Notes: generated by a model from the sequence alone, not told the origin. Counted from the first letter of the stretch, positions 54,448 to 63,184 are shown. The stretch is DNA of 64,000 nucleotides from Bacteroidota bacterium (GCA_021324685.1 JAJPIQ010000085.1:62001-126000), one strand, 5' to 3'. Numbers and translations: made by a program.

Positions 54448-55388
54448 CCGAAGTCGGTAACGATGTCGCAAAAGCCGCAGAACTGCTTTCGCGTGGCTTG
54501 CTTGTGGCGATTCCGACCGAAACCGTTTATGGACTTGCTGCCAACGCCCTGAACGAACCAGCGGTCCTTCGAATTTTCGAAGTAAAAGCCCGTCCTCGCT
54601 TCGATCCCCTCATCGTTCATGGCGCAGATCAAGATCGGCTTTCAACGTATGTCAAAGACTTTCCCAATTGGGCTTCGACGCTGGCCGCTCGTTTCTGGCC
54701 CGGACCGTTGACGCTGGTGCTGCCAAAGAAAGATATCATTCCCGATCTGGTGACATCGGGACTCAGTACCGTCGCGGTACGAGTTCCCTTAAGTCCGCTG
54801 ACCCACGAGTTACTCCTGCAAGTCGATTTCCCGCTTGCGGCTCCGAGTGCGAATCCGTTCGGTTACGTGAGCCCCACGACGCCCAGCCACGTGCTCGATC
54901 AACTGGGTGGACACATCCCCTACATTCTCAATGGCGGGGAATGTTCGGTCGGGATCGAATCCACCATCGTCGCCGAAGAAAGCGGAAAGATCCATGTACT
55001 GCGTCTTGGCGGTGTCTCGGTCGAAGAAATAGAAGCTCTGGTCGGCCCGGTCACGATCGGTGGAATCGAAGGCAGTGCGCCAGGGACATTAAAGCATCAT
55101 TATGCCACTCGAACGCCGCTGACCCTGGGGCCGATCGATCCCCTAACCGTTGACACGCAACGGACCGGAATCCTGAGTTTCCAAAAGCGCTATCCTGAAA
55201 TCCCGTTGGAGCATCAGGTAGTTCTTTCTCCGGAGGGTGACCTTCGCAAGGCGAGCAGCTATCTCTTTGCCGCAATGCGACACCTGGACGCTTTGGGGCT
55301 GCGGAAAATTCTTGCGGAACCGTTCCCGGAAGTGGGGTTAGGCCGGGCGATCAACGACCGGCTACGGAGGGCGGCGAATGCGGCCTGA
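54444..55388 (+). CDS. L-threonylcarbamoyladenylate synthase (Sua5-type)
   Basis: This enzyme makes TC-AMP from threonine, bicarbonate and ATP, the first step of tRNA t6A37 modification. 314 residues: YrdC core with AIPTETVYGLAANALNEPAVLRIFEVKARPRFDPLIVH, FWPGPLTLVLPK, VAVRVPLSPLTHELL, PLAAPSANPFGYVSPTTPSHVLDQLGG and GIESTIV; then a linker and a C-terminal Sua5-type Rossmann-like domain (GTLKHHYATRTPLTLGPI … SSYLFAAMRHLDALGLRKILAEPFPEVGLGRAINDRLRRAA). The double domain fits Sua5 rather than TsaC/YrdC. Translationally coupled to the AtuA-family gene. Confidence 0.95.
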   Translation: MTEVGNDVAKAAELLSRGLLVAIPTETVYGLAANALNEPAVLRIFEVKARPRFDPLIVHGADQDRLSTYVKDFPNWASTLAARFWPGPLTLVLPKKDIIPDLVTSGLSTVAVRVPLSPLTHELLLQVDFPLAAPSANPFGYVSPTTPSHVLDQLGGHIPYILNGGECSVGIESTIVAEESGKIHVLRLGGVSVEEIEALVGPVTIGGIEGSAPGTLKHHYATRTPLTLGPIDPLTVDTQRTGILSFQKRYPEIPLEHQVVLSPEGDLRKASSYLFAAMRHLDALGLRKILAEPFPEVGLGRAINDRLRRAANAA

Positions 55389-55400
55389 GCCACGCCGGGC

Positions 55401-55919
55401 TTAGTCGAATCGGAACGTGTCGAAGATCATTCGGGTCTCTTCGAGCGTCGTTGCGAAGCGGTCAGGGAACGATGAAAGGGTGACTTTGTATGCTCGGCCG
55501 CCTCTCAAAAAGAAAATCGAGCGCCATTCGATCGTCTTCTTGTTCTCTGGAACATACGCGGTACACGTATAAACGATGCATGGAATTCCCTTGAAGACGG
55601 AATCGCTTCGGGAGATAATTTTTAGGTCCGTGAACGCAGCGATACCGTCCCAGATCGACTCATAGTTCTTACAGAACGCTGCCAGGTCGTTCACATTCGG
55701 AGTGACTTCGACATCGAAGGTGGTCTTCGAAACCCATTCTTCCGCGATCGAAGAAAGCACCACGGCTTCACGCATCTGTCCCTGAGGGTCCATCTGCTTA
55801 TACGTTGCTGGGTACTTCAACGAAAAGCCGTATGTGGAACTTTGAAAGTCGCCCGGCTGCTGCGCGAGAACCGGGACGGCAACAAGCAATGCAAAACACA
55901 GAAACATGGTCTTAATCAT
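55401..55919 (-). CDS. Exported PsbP-like small protein, unknown
   Basis: 172 residues. Signal peptide MIKTMFLCFALLVAVPVLAQQ, then YGFSLKYPATYKQMD, FKGIPCIVYTCTAYVPENKKTIEW and YKVTLSSFPDRFATTLEETRMIFDTFRF, the strand-helix order of PsbP-like/DUF1795-type domains. Found in many exported bacterial proteins; role unknown. It sits 128 bases downstream of rpmD where rplO and secY would be expected, but does not belong to the ribosomal operon by content. Confidence 0.7.
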   Translation of the reverse strand: MIKTMFLCFALLVAVPVLAQQPGDFQSSTYGFSLKYPATYKQMDPQGQMREAVVLSSIAEEWVSKTTFDVEVTPNVNDLAAFCKNYESIWDGIAAFTDLKIISRSDSVFKGIPCIVYTCTAYVPENKKTIEWRSIFFLRGGRAYKVTLSSFPDRFATTLEETRMIFDTFRFD

Positions 55920-56047
55920 AGCATTCTCGAAATGATAAATTTTTTGCAGGGAACGGAGCTCTCATTCAGAGTCCAGGGTGCCTTACGAATGCCATGAGGA
56001 GAATCGGTCGCCAGCACCGGATGATTCCAGCGACAGATCTCGCACGA

Positions 56048-56239
56048 TTACTTCGCGTCCTCGACCGTTACCAGATGCTGGACGGTGCGGATCATGCCAC
56101 GAATGGCCGGCGTATCGTTGTGGATGGCAACATAGTTCGGACGGCCGAGACCGAGCGCCTTGATCGTGCGCTTGTGGACTTGAAGCGTGTCGTTGACCGA
56201 ACGAGTCTGTTTGACGAGGATCTTTTTTGTCGTTGCCAT
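56048..56239 (-). CDS. rpmD: 50S ribosomal protein L30 (uL30)
   Basis: MATTKKILVKQTRSVNDTLQVHKRTIKALGLGRPNYVAIHNDTPAIRGMIRTVQHLVTVEDA has the standard L30 core. A longer frame to 56311 adds a non-homologous leader overlapping rpsE, so the ATG at 56239 is chosen (63 residues). Last recognisable gene of the operon here: rplO and secY do not follow. Confidence 0.95.
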   Translation of the reverse strand: MATTKKILVKQTRSVNDTLQVHKRTIKALGLGRPNYVAIHNDTPAIRGMIRTVQHLVTVEDAK

Positions 56240-56252
56240 ATCGTAATGTACC

Positions 56253-56756
56253 TTATCCGTTAAATACTTTTGTGAGCGAGATGCCGCGGCGTTCGGAGAC
56301 CATCGAGGCATCGTTCAGGCTTTCCAGCGCGGCCATGGTCGCTTTGACGAGGTTATGGGGATTCGAAGAGCCCTGCGACTTCGTCAGGATGTCCTGCACG
56401 CCGGCCAGTTCCAAAACAGCACGAACGCCGCCGCCGGCGATAAGTCCCGTTCCGGGGGAAGCCGGCTTTAAGAACACTTTTCCGGCCCCGAATTTCCCTT
56501 GGGTCATGTGGGGGATCGTTCCACGACGCAACGGTATGGAATGCACATTGCGCTTCGCATCTTCCGTCGCTTTGGAAACGGCGTCCGCCACTTCATTCGA
56601 TTTTCCAAGACCGATGCCGACATGCCCGTTGCCATCGCCAACCGCAACGATCGCATTAAAGCTGAAACGGCGGCCGCCTTTGACCACCTTCGCCACACGA
56701 TTGACGGCGACCAGTTTGTCTTTTAGATTGAGTTCCGCTGAGCGAATTTTTGCCAC
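56253..56756 (-). CDS. rpsE: 30S ribosomal protein S5 (uS5)
   Basis: 167 residues with [97 protein letters not shown]. Both the double-stranded-RNA-binding and C-terminal S5 domains are complete. 13 bases separate it from rpmD. Confidence 0.97.
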   Translation of the reverse strand: MAKIRSAELNLKDKLVAVNRVAKVVKGGRRFSFNAIVAVGDGNGHVGIGLGKSNEVADAVSKATEDAKRNVHSIPLRRGTIPHMTQGKFGAGKVFLKPASPGTGLIAGGGVRAVLELAGVQDILTKSQGSSNPHNLVKATMAALESLNDASMVSERRGISLTKVFNG

Positions 56757-56775
56757 GATATCGTTTCGAATGATT

Positions 56776-57132
56776 TTAGAATGCCAGGCCGCCTTCGCGC
56801 GCGCCTTCGGCCAGCGCCTTTACGCGGCCGTGATATAAATACCCATTGCGGTCGAATACGACCGACTTAATTCCCTTTTCGATCGCCGCGCTCGCCAGCG
56901 CTGCACCGGTCTGCTTTGCAAGCTCGGATTTTTTGCCCTTGAGCCCACGGCTGCTCGCTGCAGCGAGCGTAAAACCCTGCGTATCATCGACGAGTTGGGC
57001 GTACATCCCGCTATTACTGCGAAAAACGACCAATCGCGGTTTCGCGCTCGTCCCGCGAACCGTCTTGCGGATCTTATAAACACGGCGCTCGCGTCGCGCC
57101 GCCTTCTCTTTTAATTTCAGTTTCGATGCCAT
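56776..57132 (-). CDS. rplR: 50S ribosomal protein L18 (uL18)
   Basis: 118 residues, 5S-rRNA-binding protein. [94 protein letters not shown]; the C-terminus is canonical. Two bases after rplF. Confidence 0.97.
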   Translation of the reverse strand: MASKLKLKEKAARRERRVYKIRKTVRGTSAKPRLVVFRSNSGMYAQLVDDTQGFTLAAASSRGLKGKKSELAKQTGAALASAAIEKGIKSVVFDRNGYLYHGRVKALAEGAREGGLAF

Positions 57133-57134
57133 AA

Positions 57135-57674
57135 TTACTTACCTGCTGTCTTTCCTGCCTTGCGAATGATCGTTTCGTCGGCATATTTCACGCCTTTGCC
57201 TTTGTAGGGTTCCGGCGGACGGATGGAACGAATTTTTGCAGCAACGGCGCCGACCAATTGCTTGTCGATCCCATTGATCGTGACCTGCGTCGGCGCCGGA
57301 ATATCGACCGTGATCTCGGCAGGCGGAACGAATACGACCGGGTGCGAGTACCCGAGCGCAAATTGGATCCACCGGCCACGCTTTTCCGCCTTATATCCCA
57401 CTCCAACGAGTTCCAGCTTTTTCGTAAAGCCGTTCGTTACGCCCTCGACCATATTGTTCGCGAGCGCGCGTGTTAGTCCATGCAGCGCGCGAATCCGGCG
57501 GTCGTCCGACGAGCGGGTGAACGACAACGTTTCGCCTTCGACGTTCACGCCGATCTCGGGTGCCACATGGCGCTCGAGCTGACCTTTTGGCCCTTTGACC
57601 GTGAGGAGACCGTCTTTCGACGTCACCGTTACTCCTTTGGGGAGCGAAATAATCTTTTTACCTATTCTCGACAT
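57135..57674 (-). CDS. rplF: 50S ribosomal protein L6 (uL6)
   Basis: 179 residues: [27 protein letters not shown]-like [99 protein letters not shown]. Duplicated L6 fold intact. The 74-base gap to rpsH is longer than usual and contains a hairpin. Confidence 0.97.
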   Translation of the reverse strand: MSRIGKKIISLPKGVTVTSKDGLLTVKGPKGQLERHVAPEIGVNVEGETLSFTRSSDDRRIRALHGLTRALANNMVEGVTNGFTKKLELVGVGYKAEKRGRWIQFALGYSHPVVFVPPAEITVDIPAPTQVTINGIDKQLVGAVAAKIRSIRPPEPYKGKGVKYADETIIRKAGKTAGK

Positions 57675-57700
57675 ACTTTCTCTTCCTTTGCTTACGCTAA

Positions 57701-57726
57701 TCCGCCATGCCTCGTGACTCGGCGGA
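57701..57726. repeat. Hairpin in the rpsH-rplF gap
   Basis: tccgcc (57701-57706) pairs with ggcgga (57721-57726) around a 14-nt loop. No T run, so not an obvious terminator; it lies inside a polycistronic ribosomal operon. Confidence 0.4.
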
Positions 57727-57748
57727 CGCTGCAGCTTCTAAAATGTTC

Positions 57749-58135
57749 TTACCACACGTAGCACAAAACTTCGCCACCGATGTTGGCCTGACGGGCCTGC
57801 TTATCGGTCATTAGTCCCTTCGGGGTCGAAAGGATCGCAATCCCGAGCCCCGAAAGCACACGGGGTGCTTCGATCGCTGACGTATAGCGGCGAAGGCCGG
57901 GAGTCGAAATGCGCTTTAATCCCATGATCGCCGGCGCGCCGTTCGTATACTTGAGCGTTACACGCAGCACGCCCTGCTTCGAATCGTCGATCCGCTCGAC
58001 CGACTCGATATAGCCCTGCTCACGCAGGATTTCACCCATGGCGAGCTTCAGCTTCGAGGCGGGCACATCGACATACTTGTGCCGCGCCGCCAGGGCGTTA
58101 CGAAGTCTCGTTAAAAAATCTCCAATCGTATCCAT
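57749..58135 (-). CDS. rpsH: 30S ribosomal protein S8 (uS8)
   Basis: 128 residues: [112 protein letters not shown]. Normal for S8. The VOC-fold gene lies 18 bases upstream in the same direction. Confidence 0.96.
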   Translation of the reverse strand: MDTIGDFLTRLRNALAARHKYVDVPASKLKLAMGEILREQGYIESVERIDDSKQGVLRVTLKYTNGAPAIMGLKRISTPGLRRYTSAIEAPRVLSGLGIAILSTPKGLMTDKQARQANIGGEVLCYVW

Positions 58136-58153
58136 TCGTTAGTTTCTAAAATG

Positions 58154-58525
58154 TTATACGTGCTGATCGACCAAAATCGGGTTCCCATCCGGGTCCTCGG
58201 CCATGAAATAGGCCGGTCCCGTCGAATGTTCATCCGCTTCCATCGAAAATGCGATCCCGCTGGCCTTCAGCTCGCGCTGTAATTCCCGCACGTCGGTATA
58301 GGCCGTCAGTGTTTGCGCATTCTGGTCCCAGCCCGGATTGAATGTCAACATGTTTTTCTCGAACATGCCCTGGAACAGCCCGATCTTATGTTCGCCATTC
58401 TTGAGCACCAGCCAGTTCTTCGACTCGTCGCCACCGACGGGGCGGAAGCCAAACCGTTCGTAGAACGCCTTGGAGGCTTGCAGGTCCCTGACTGCCAGGC
58501 ACATCGTAAAGGCTCCGAGTTCCAT
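58154..58525 (-). CDS. VOC (glyoxalase/bleomycin-resistance fold) protein inside the ribosomal operon
   Basis: 123 residues from the ATG at 58525 (MELGAFTMCLAVRDLQASKAFYERFGFRPVGG); an earlier in-frame start would overlap rpsN. Two beta-alpha-beta-beta-beta halves are visible: LAVRDLQASKAFYERFGF with LVLKNGEHKIGLF, then LTAYTDVRELQRELKASGI with YFMAEDPDGNPILVDQH (the final acidic residue region). VOC metal ligands are only partly evident. Substrate unknown; such proteins are glyoxalases, dioxygenases or binding/resistance proteins. It sits between rpsN and rpsH with 20- and 18-base gaps, so it is almost certainly transcribed with the ribosomal genes. This position is unusual. Confidence 0.85.
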   Translation of the reverse strand: MELGAFTMCLAVRDLQASKAFYERFGFRPVGGDESKNWLVLKNGEHKIGLFQGMFEKNMLTFNPGWDQNAQTLTAYTDVRELQRELKASGIAFSMEADEHSTGPAYFMAEDPDGNPILVDQHV

Positions 58526-58545
58526 CGTCGTATCCTGTACGTTGC

Positions 58546-58731
58546 TTACCAGCTCGATTTGCGGACGCCAGGAATTTTTCCTTCGAGTGCAAGTTCCCGG
58601 AAGCAAATCCGGCACAGTCCGAATTTCCGATAAAACGATCGCGAGCGCCCGCAACGGTTGCAGCGGTTATGCTTGCGCGTCGCGAACTTTGGCGTCCGTT
58701 TCGCTTTGACTCTCAGGGCTAATCGTGCCAT
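58546..58731 (-). CDS. rpsN: 30S ribosomal protein S14, zinc-binding type (uS14)
   Basis: 61 residues: [61 protein letters not shown]. The CxxC…CxxC (CNRC, CRIC) makes it the zinc-containing C+ form. Confidence 0.97.
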   Translation of the reverse strand: MARLALRVKAKRTPKFATRKHNRCNRCGRSRSFYRKFGLCRICFRELALEGKIPGVRKSSW

Positions 58732-58754
58732 GCTGTACTATCCAAATTAAAAAT

Positions 58755-59468
58755 TTATGCTGCGGCTCCTTCGCGCTTGCGGAACGGAAGCCCGAACGCC
58801 TTGAGGAGTTCCAATGCCTCTTCGTCCGATTTCGCGCTCGTGGCGAAGGTAATGTCCATGCCGGTAATGCGCGATACCTTATCGACGTCGATCTCCGGGA
58901 AAATGATTTGCTCCCGAATTCCGAGCGTGTAGTTCCCACGTCCGTCGAACGATTTGTCCGGAATACCGCGGAAATCGCGAATACGCGGAATGGCCGTGGT
59001 CATGAGGCGGTCCAAAAATTCGTACATCCGCGCGCGGCGCAGCGTCACACGGCAGCCGATCGCCTGGTTCTCGCGAAGCTTGAAGTTCGAGATCGACTTT
59101 TTCGATTTCGTGATCGCCGGCTTTTGTCCGGTGATCGCCTCGAGATCGCGCACGGCCGCATCGAGCAATTTCGGATCGCTTGCCGCTACGCCGACGCCGA
59201 TATTGATGGCGATCTTTTCGATCCGCGGTGCTTCATTTACATTCTTGTAATTGAAGCGCTTCATCATGGTCGGAACGACGCGCTCGCGATAGATTCCAAG
59301 TAACCGCGCCGGGGGAACCGGACGGTTGGAAGGCTCCGATTTTTGTTCTCCGGAATCAGCGCCTTTCGCTTTCTTTTCGCCTTTCGGCTTTCCTTCGCCC
59401 TTGGACTTCGATCCCGATCCTTGCTCGGCCTTCGGAGCTTTCGGTTTTTTCTCTTTTTCTTCTGCCAT
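58755..59468 (-). CDS. rplE: 50S ribosomal protein L5 (uL5) with Lys/Gly-rich N-terminal extension
   Basis: 237 residues from the ATG at 59468. Core: [126 protein letters not shown]. The first ~50 residues ([20 protein letters not shown]…) are a low-complexity Lys/Ala/Gly extension absent from typical ~180-residue L5; its role is unknown but presumably RNA-binding or disordered. Confidence 0.95.
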   Translation of the reverse strand: MAEEKEKKPKAPKAEQGSGSKSKGEGKPKGEKKAKGADSGEQKSEPSNRPVPPARLLGIYRERVVPTMMKRFNYKNVNEAPRIEKIAINIGVGVAASDPKLLDAAVRDLEAITGQKPAITKSKKSISNFKLRENQAIGCRVTLRRARMYEFLDRLMTTAIPRIRDFRGIPDKSFDGRGNYTLGIREQIIFPEIDVDKVSRITGMDITFATSAKSDEEALELLKAFGLPFRKREGAAA

Positions 59469-59511
59469 GTTACTTTCTTTCAATGACGATAGTGGCCGTC
59501 ATTCCAAAATT

Positions 59512-59835
59512 TTATCCAATTGCATCGCCGGAACGCTTTGCAAACCGCTCGAAGCGGACTTTGCCTTCCGTGCCAACAAGCTCGCGCTTACCGATACGCG
59601 TCCGAAGGTTCGTCTTCGGATCGACGAGCATCACATTCGAGGCATCGATGGGTGCTTCGCGCGTTGTGATCCCGCCCTGCTGATTTCGTTGCGAGGGGCG
59701 CTCGTGCTTGAACTGGTTATTGACACCTTCGACGAGTACTTTATTGGTTTCCGGGTAAACGCGAAGGACCTTACCGGTCTTGCCGCGGTTCTTACCCGTG
59801 ATCACTTCGACGATGTCGTTCTTCTTGATCCGCAT
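59512..59835 (-). CDS. rplX: 50S ribosomal protein L24 (uL24)
   Basis: 107 residues: MRIKKNDIVEVITGKNRGKTGKVLRVYPETNKVLVEGVNNQFKHERPSQRNQQGGITTREAPIDASNVMLVDPKTNLRTRIG. KOW-domain protein with standard length. Confidence 0.97.
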   Translation of the reverse strand: MRIKKNDIVEVITGKNRGKTGKVLRVYPETNKVLVEGVNNQFKHERPSQRNQQGGITTREAPIDASNVMLVDPKTNLRTRIGKRELVGTEGKVRFERFAKRSGDAIG

Positions 59836-59916
59836 AAATCCCTTAAATTCGACGTTTTCAGTTGCTTAATTGCCACGCACGGCATTTGTACTTCATGAAC
59901 GCCGTAAAACTTTTCA

Positions 59917-60285
59917 TTAAATCACTTCCGGTGCCAGCGAAACGATCTTCATATACTGGCGCTCGCGAAGTTCGCGGGCAACCGGTCCAAAGATACGCGT
60001 GCCGCGCGGTTCGCCCTGCTGGTTGAGCAATACGACCGCATTCTCATCGAAGCGAATGTAGCTGCCGTCCTTCCGGCGCGATTCCTTCTTCGTACGGACG
60101 ATCACGGCCTTCGATACTTCGCCTTTTTTGACCTGCCCGTTCGGGATCGCCGCTTTTACGCTGACAACCACGACATCGCCCAGGCCTGCATAGCGGCGCT
60201 CATGTCCACCGAGAATGCGAATGCAGCGCACCCGCTTGGCGCCCGAGTTATCGGCTACGACTAAGTTCGTTTCTTCCTGTACCAT
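59917..60285 (-). CDS. rplN: 50S ribosomal protein L14 (uL14)
   Basis: 122 residues: [113 protein letters not shown]. Complete. An 81-base gap separates it from rplX and a hairpin-containing gap from rpsQ. Confidence 0.98.
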   Translation of the reverse strand: MVQEETNLVVADNSGAKRVRCIRILGGHERRYAGLGDVVVVSVKAAIPNGQVKKGEVSKAVIVRTKKESRRKDGSYIRFDENAVVLLNQQGEPRGTRIFGPVARELRERQYMKIVSLAPEVI

Positions 60286-60302
60286 AGTTCTTCAGCTTTC
60301 TC

Positions 60303-60370
60303 CCCGTGCAGGACATGCTATAGCGTGCCCTTTCTTTCCGTAGCGCAAGCGAAAGCATGCGCCACACGGG
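60303..60370. repeat. Symmetric two-part hairpin in the rplN-rpsQ gap
   Basis: cccgtg (60303-60308) pairs with cacggg (60365-60370) and catgct (60314-60319) with agcatg (60354-60359), separated by a symmetric 5/5 internal loop. The inner region carries tagcgcaagcgaaa-type words. It fills most of the 95-base gap between two operon genes. Confidence 0.65.
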
Positions 60371-60380
60371 TATTCGATTT

Positions 60381-60677
60381 TTACTTCGCTCGTTCCAAAA
60401 CTTCAACGACCCGCCAGCGCTTCGTCTTCGAAAGCGGCCGTGTTTCCATGATGCGGACCGTATCGCCGATCTTCGCATCGTTTTTCTCATCGTGCGCGAC
60501 GAAGCGCGTCGTCTTCTTAAAATATTTTTTGTAAAGCGGATGCGGGACCTGGCGCGTCAACGTAACAACGACGGTCTTCTGCATCTTATCGCTCACGACT
60601 TTGCCGATACGCTCTTTGCGGCGGCCACGGGCTTCCGTCGTTTCTGTCGCGGTACCTAAAACTTCGTTCTCTGCCAT
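60381..60677 (-). CDS. rpsQ: 30S ribosomal protein S17 (uS17) with N-terminal extension
   Basis: 98 residues. Core [79 protein letters not shown] is canonical. About 18 polar residues ([17 protein letters not shown]) precede it, longer than E. coli S17. Confidence 0.96.
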   Translation of the reverse strand: MAENEVLGTATETTEARGRRKERIGKVVSDKMQKTVVVTLTRQVPHPLYKKYFKKTTRFVAHDEKNDAKIGDTVRIMETRPLSKTKRWRVVEVLERAK

Positions 60678-60680
60678 CGT

Positions 60681-60887
60681 TTATTTCACCTCCGGTTTAC
60701 GTGTGCTAAGCGCAGTCTGCATGCGGGCGATGTCGCGCTTGAGGGTCACGATCTGCGCGTGATTATCGAGTTGGCCCACGGTCTTTTGGAACCGAAGGGC
60801 GGTAATACGCGCCTCGTTATCACCGATCTGTTTTTTAAGCTGCGCTTCCGTGAGGTTCGCGAGCTCTGCGAATTTAAGTCCTTTCAT
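60681..60887 (-). CDS. rpmC: 50S ribosomal protein L29 (uL29)
   Basis: 68 residues: MKGLKFAELANLTEAQLKKQIGDNEARITALRFQKTVGQLDNHAQIVTLKRDIARMQTALSTRK. Helical hairpin typical of L29. Three bases before rpsQ. Confidence 0.95.
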   Translation of the reverse strand: MKGLKFAELANLTEAQLKKQIGDNEARITALRFQKTVGQLDNHAQIVTLKRDIARMQTALSTRKPEVK

Positions 60888-60902
60888 TGCTCTACACTTT
60901 CC

Positions 60903-61322
60903 TTATTCGACGTAATCCGGACGAGTAACCATTTTAGTCTTAACGGGAAGCTTATGGCCCGCAAGGCGCAATGCTTCTTCCGCCAGTTCTTTCGAAATGC
61001 CGCCGATCTCGAACATGATGCGGCCCGGCTTCACGACCGAAACCCAGAACTCCGGGGATCCTTTTCCAGAACCCATGCGTGTTTCCGCCGGCTTTTTCGT
61101 GACCGGTTTATCGGGAAAAATACGGATCCAGATTTTTCCGTCGCGTTTCATCGTACGTGAAAGCGTAACGCGGACCGCTTCGATCTGACGGCTGGTGATC
61201 CAGCCCGGTTCGAGCGCCTTAAGCCCAAAAGAACCAAAGGCGACCTGCGCGCCACGGGTCTCGTTGCCCTTGACTTTGCCGCGCTGCGCTTTACGATATT
61301 TTACTCTCTTTGGAAGAAGCAT
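60903..61322 (-). CDS. rplP: 50S ribosomal protein L16 (uL16)
   Basis: 139 residues: [106 protein letters not shown]. Complete. Confidence 0.98.
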   Translation of the reverse strand: MLLPKRVKYRKAQRGKVKGNETRGAQVAFGSFGLKALEPGWITSRQIEAVRVTLSRTMKRDGKIWIRIFPDKPVTKKPAETRMGSGKGSPEFWVSVVKPGRIMFEIGGISKELAEEALRLAGHKLPVKTKMVTRPDYVE

Positions 61323-61348
61323 GGTCTTCTACAATTCCACTAAAAAAT

Positions 61349-62218
61349 TTATGCTGTTTCTGTTTCGGCGCGCTCGCCACGTTTGCGAAGCACGGGCGCT
61401 TCCCCGCCGGACTCCGCCCCGCCTTCACCGCCGCCCGTGCGCGGACCACGATCCCGATCGCGATCCCGTCCGCCTCGGCCACGACCGCCACGACGGCGGC
61501 CTTCGCTGCCTGCTGCCGAAACGATCGGACGCTTATCTTTCTGCTCCGTTCCATTGACAGCCGTTTCCGCTGCCATCTGGAGCGGCGTCTGGCCGATGAT
61601 ATCACCGTGGCAGACCCACACTTTCACTCCGATGGCTCCGTAAATGGTCTGGGCCGTCGAGCGAGCGAAGTCAATATCGGCACGAAGCGTATGGAGCGGA
61701 ATGCGTCCCTCTTTGTATTGCTCGGACCGTGCGATTTCGGAACCGCCTAAGCGGCCGCCGCACATCACACGCACGCCTTCGGCGCCAGCCCGCATCGCGG
61801 CGGAGATCGCACCTTTCATCGCACGCCGGAATGAAATTCGGCCTTCCAACTGCTGTGCGATCTGGTCGCCGATCAGTTGGGCATCGGTCTCGGGGCGCTT
61901 CACTTCATTGATAAGGATCTTCACTTCCTTACCGCCCGTAATATTCTTGAGCTCTTCTTCGAGCTGCGCAATTTCCTTTCCACTTTTTCCGATCACGACC
62001 CCGGGACGCGACGTATGGATCGTAAGTACGATCCGCTTCGTCGTGCGATCGAGCACGAGCTTCGAAAGCCCCGCGCGCTTCAAGCGGTTTTTGACGTAGG
62101 CGCGAATGAGGTTGTCCTCTTCGAGCTTCTGCGCAAAATTCTTATCGTCGTACCAGCGTGCATCCCACGGACGCGTTACCGCTACTCGAAAGCCGACCGG
62201 ATGTGTTTTCTGTCCCAA
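61349..62218 (-). CDS. rpsC: 30S ribosomal protein S3 (uS3) with RG/RD-rich tail
   Basis: 289 residues. MGQKTHPVGFRVAVTRPWDARWYDDKNF, IHTSRPGVVIGKSGKEIAQLEEEL (KH domain), SFRRAMKGAISAAMRAGAEGVRVMCGGRLGGSEIARSEQYKEGRIPLHTLRADIDFARSTAQTIYGAIGVKVWV are canonical. From ~residue 220 a ~70-residue tail (RRRGGRGRGGRDRDRDRGPR…) extends beyond E. coli S3. It belongs to a set of composition-biased extensions in this operon. Confidence 0.96.
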   Translation of the reverse strand: MGQKTHPVGFRVAVTRPWDARWYDDKNFAQKLEEDNLIRAYVKNRLKRAGLSKLVLDRTTKRIVLTIHTSRPGVVIGKSGKEIAQLEEELKNITGGKEVKILINEVKRPETDAQLIGDQIAQQLEGRISFRRAMKGAISAAMRAGAEGVRVMCGGRLGGSEIARSEQYKEGRIPLHTLRADIDFARSTAQTIYGAIGVKVWVCHGDIIGQTPLQMAAETAVNGTEQKDKRPIVSAAGSEGRRRGGRGRGGRDRDRDRGPRTGGGEGGAESGGEAPVLRKRGERAETETA

Positions 62219-62221
62219 AAT

Positions 62222-62731
62222 TTATTCGTTTTCGCTCGTGGATGTTTCCGCTTCCGCCGCGACCGCAGATTCCGCCTGCTTCGCTTTGGACGCTTTCTTT
62301 GCTGAAGCCGCGGAGCTAATGGACTTTGCCATTGCCACGCGTGACGCGCTCGATTTTTTGCGCGCTTTTTTCACCGTCCCCATCGGCTCGTCACCGACAA
62401 CGATGGTGAGATGGTTCGAACGCTTGCGCACGCGAAACGCCCGACCCATCGGTGCGGGAAGGACGCGCTTGAGCACCGGGCCGCCATCGGCCGAGCATTC
62501 GCGAACATAGAGCTCGTCGACATCGAACCGGGCATTCTCCGGGTCCATTTGAAAATTCGCGACCGCCGAGCGCAGCGTCTTTTCTGCTACGATCGAAGCG
62601 TGATTCGGCGTAAAATGAAGGATCGAAAGCGCTTCGGGGACCCGCTTGCCGCGGATCTGGTCCAGCACGATCCGCATTTTGAGCGGAGAGCTCTGGATCC
62701 CTCGCTTGATCGCATGTGCTTGCTTTGCCAT
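62222..62731 (-). CDS. rplV: 50S ribosomal protein L22 (uL22) with Ala/Ser/Lys-rich tail
   Basis: 169 residues. Core AHAIKRGIQSSPLKMRIVLDQIRGKRVPEALSILHFTPNHASIVAEKTLRSAVANFQ and MGRAFRVRKRSNHLTIVVGD is L22, including the exit-tunnel loop. The final ~55 residues are a tail of Ala, Ser, Lys and Glu not present in typical ~110-residue L22. Stop and next start (rpsC) are three bases apart. Confidence 0.96.
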   Translation of the reverse strand: MAKQAHAIKRGIQSSPLKMRIVLDQIRGKRVPEALSILHFTPNHASIVAEKTLRSAVANFQMDPENARFDVDELYVRECSADGGPVLKRVLPAPMGRAFRVRKRSNHLTIVVGDEPMGTVKKARKKSSASRVAMAKSISSAASAKKASKAKQAESAVAAEAETSTSENE

Positions 62732-62759
62732 CGTTCTAAAATCCTATAAACGTTCTTTG

Positions 62760-63047
62760 TTATGCGGCTTTCGTCGCGGCTTCCGTCTTCGTTCCCGAGT
62801 GTCCGCGGAACTGCCGCGTCGGAGCGAATTCCCCGAGTTTATGGCCGACCATATTCTCCGTCACATAGACGGGAATGAATTTATTTCCGTTGTGAACCGT
62901 GAACGTATGACCCACGAATTCGGGCGAGATCGTGCTCGCCCGCGACCAGGTCTTGATCACTTTCTTTTGACGAGCGCTGTTCAGCGTCTCCACTTTCTTG
63001 AGGAGCTTCTCGTCAATAAACGGTCCTTTTTTTAACGATCGTGACAT
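62760..63047 (-). CDS. rpsS: 30S ribosomal protein S19 (uS19)
   Basis: 95 residues: [77 protein letters not shown]. Canonical. A 138-base gap with an iterated inverted repeat separates it from rplB. Confidence 0.98.
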   Translation of the reverse strand: MSRSLKKGPFIDEKLLKKVETLNSARQKKVIKTWSRASTISPEFVGHTFTVHNGNKFIPVYVTENMVGHKLGEFAPTRQFRGHSGTKTEAATKAA

Positions 63048-63054
63048 CTTTTTT

Positions 63055-63184
63055 AAGTGCGGAGTGCTAAGTGCTGAGGGCTGAGTATTTCAGCCTACTC
63101 TCAACGCCTTACCATCTCGTTTCACATTCTAACTGTAAATCCTTTTTTCAAACGTAGCACTTAGCACCAGGCACTAAGCACTCC
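63055..63184. repeat. Iterated-word inverted repeat between rplB and rpsS
   Basis: The left arm (63055-63085) repeats a ~14-bp word twice (aagtgcggagtgct, aagtgctgagggct), and the right arm (63154-63184) carries the complementary agcacttagcacc/ggcactaagcactcc. The outer ggagtgct / (t)aagcactcc pair well and the inner parts imperfectly. It is organised like the element between mreB and mreC. It lies in a gap that is normally only tens of bases. Confidence 0.75.
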
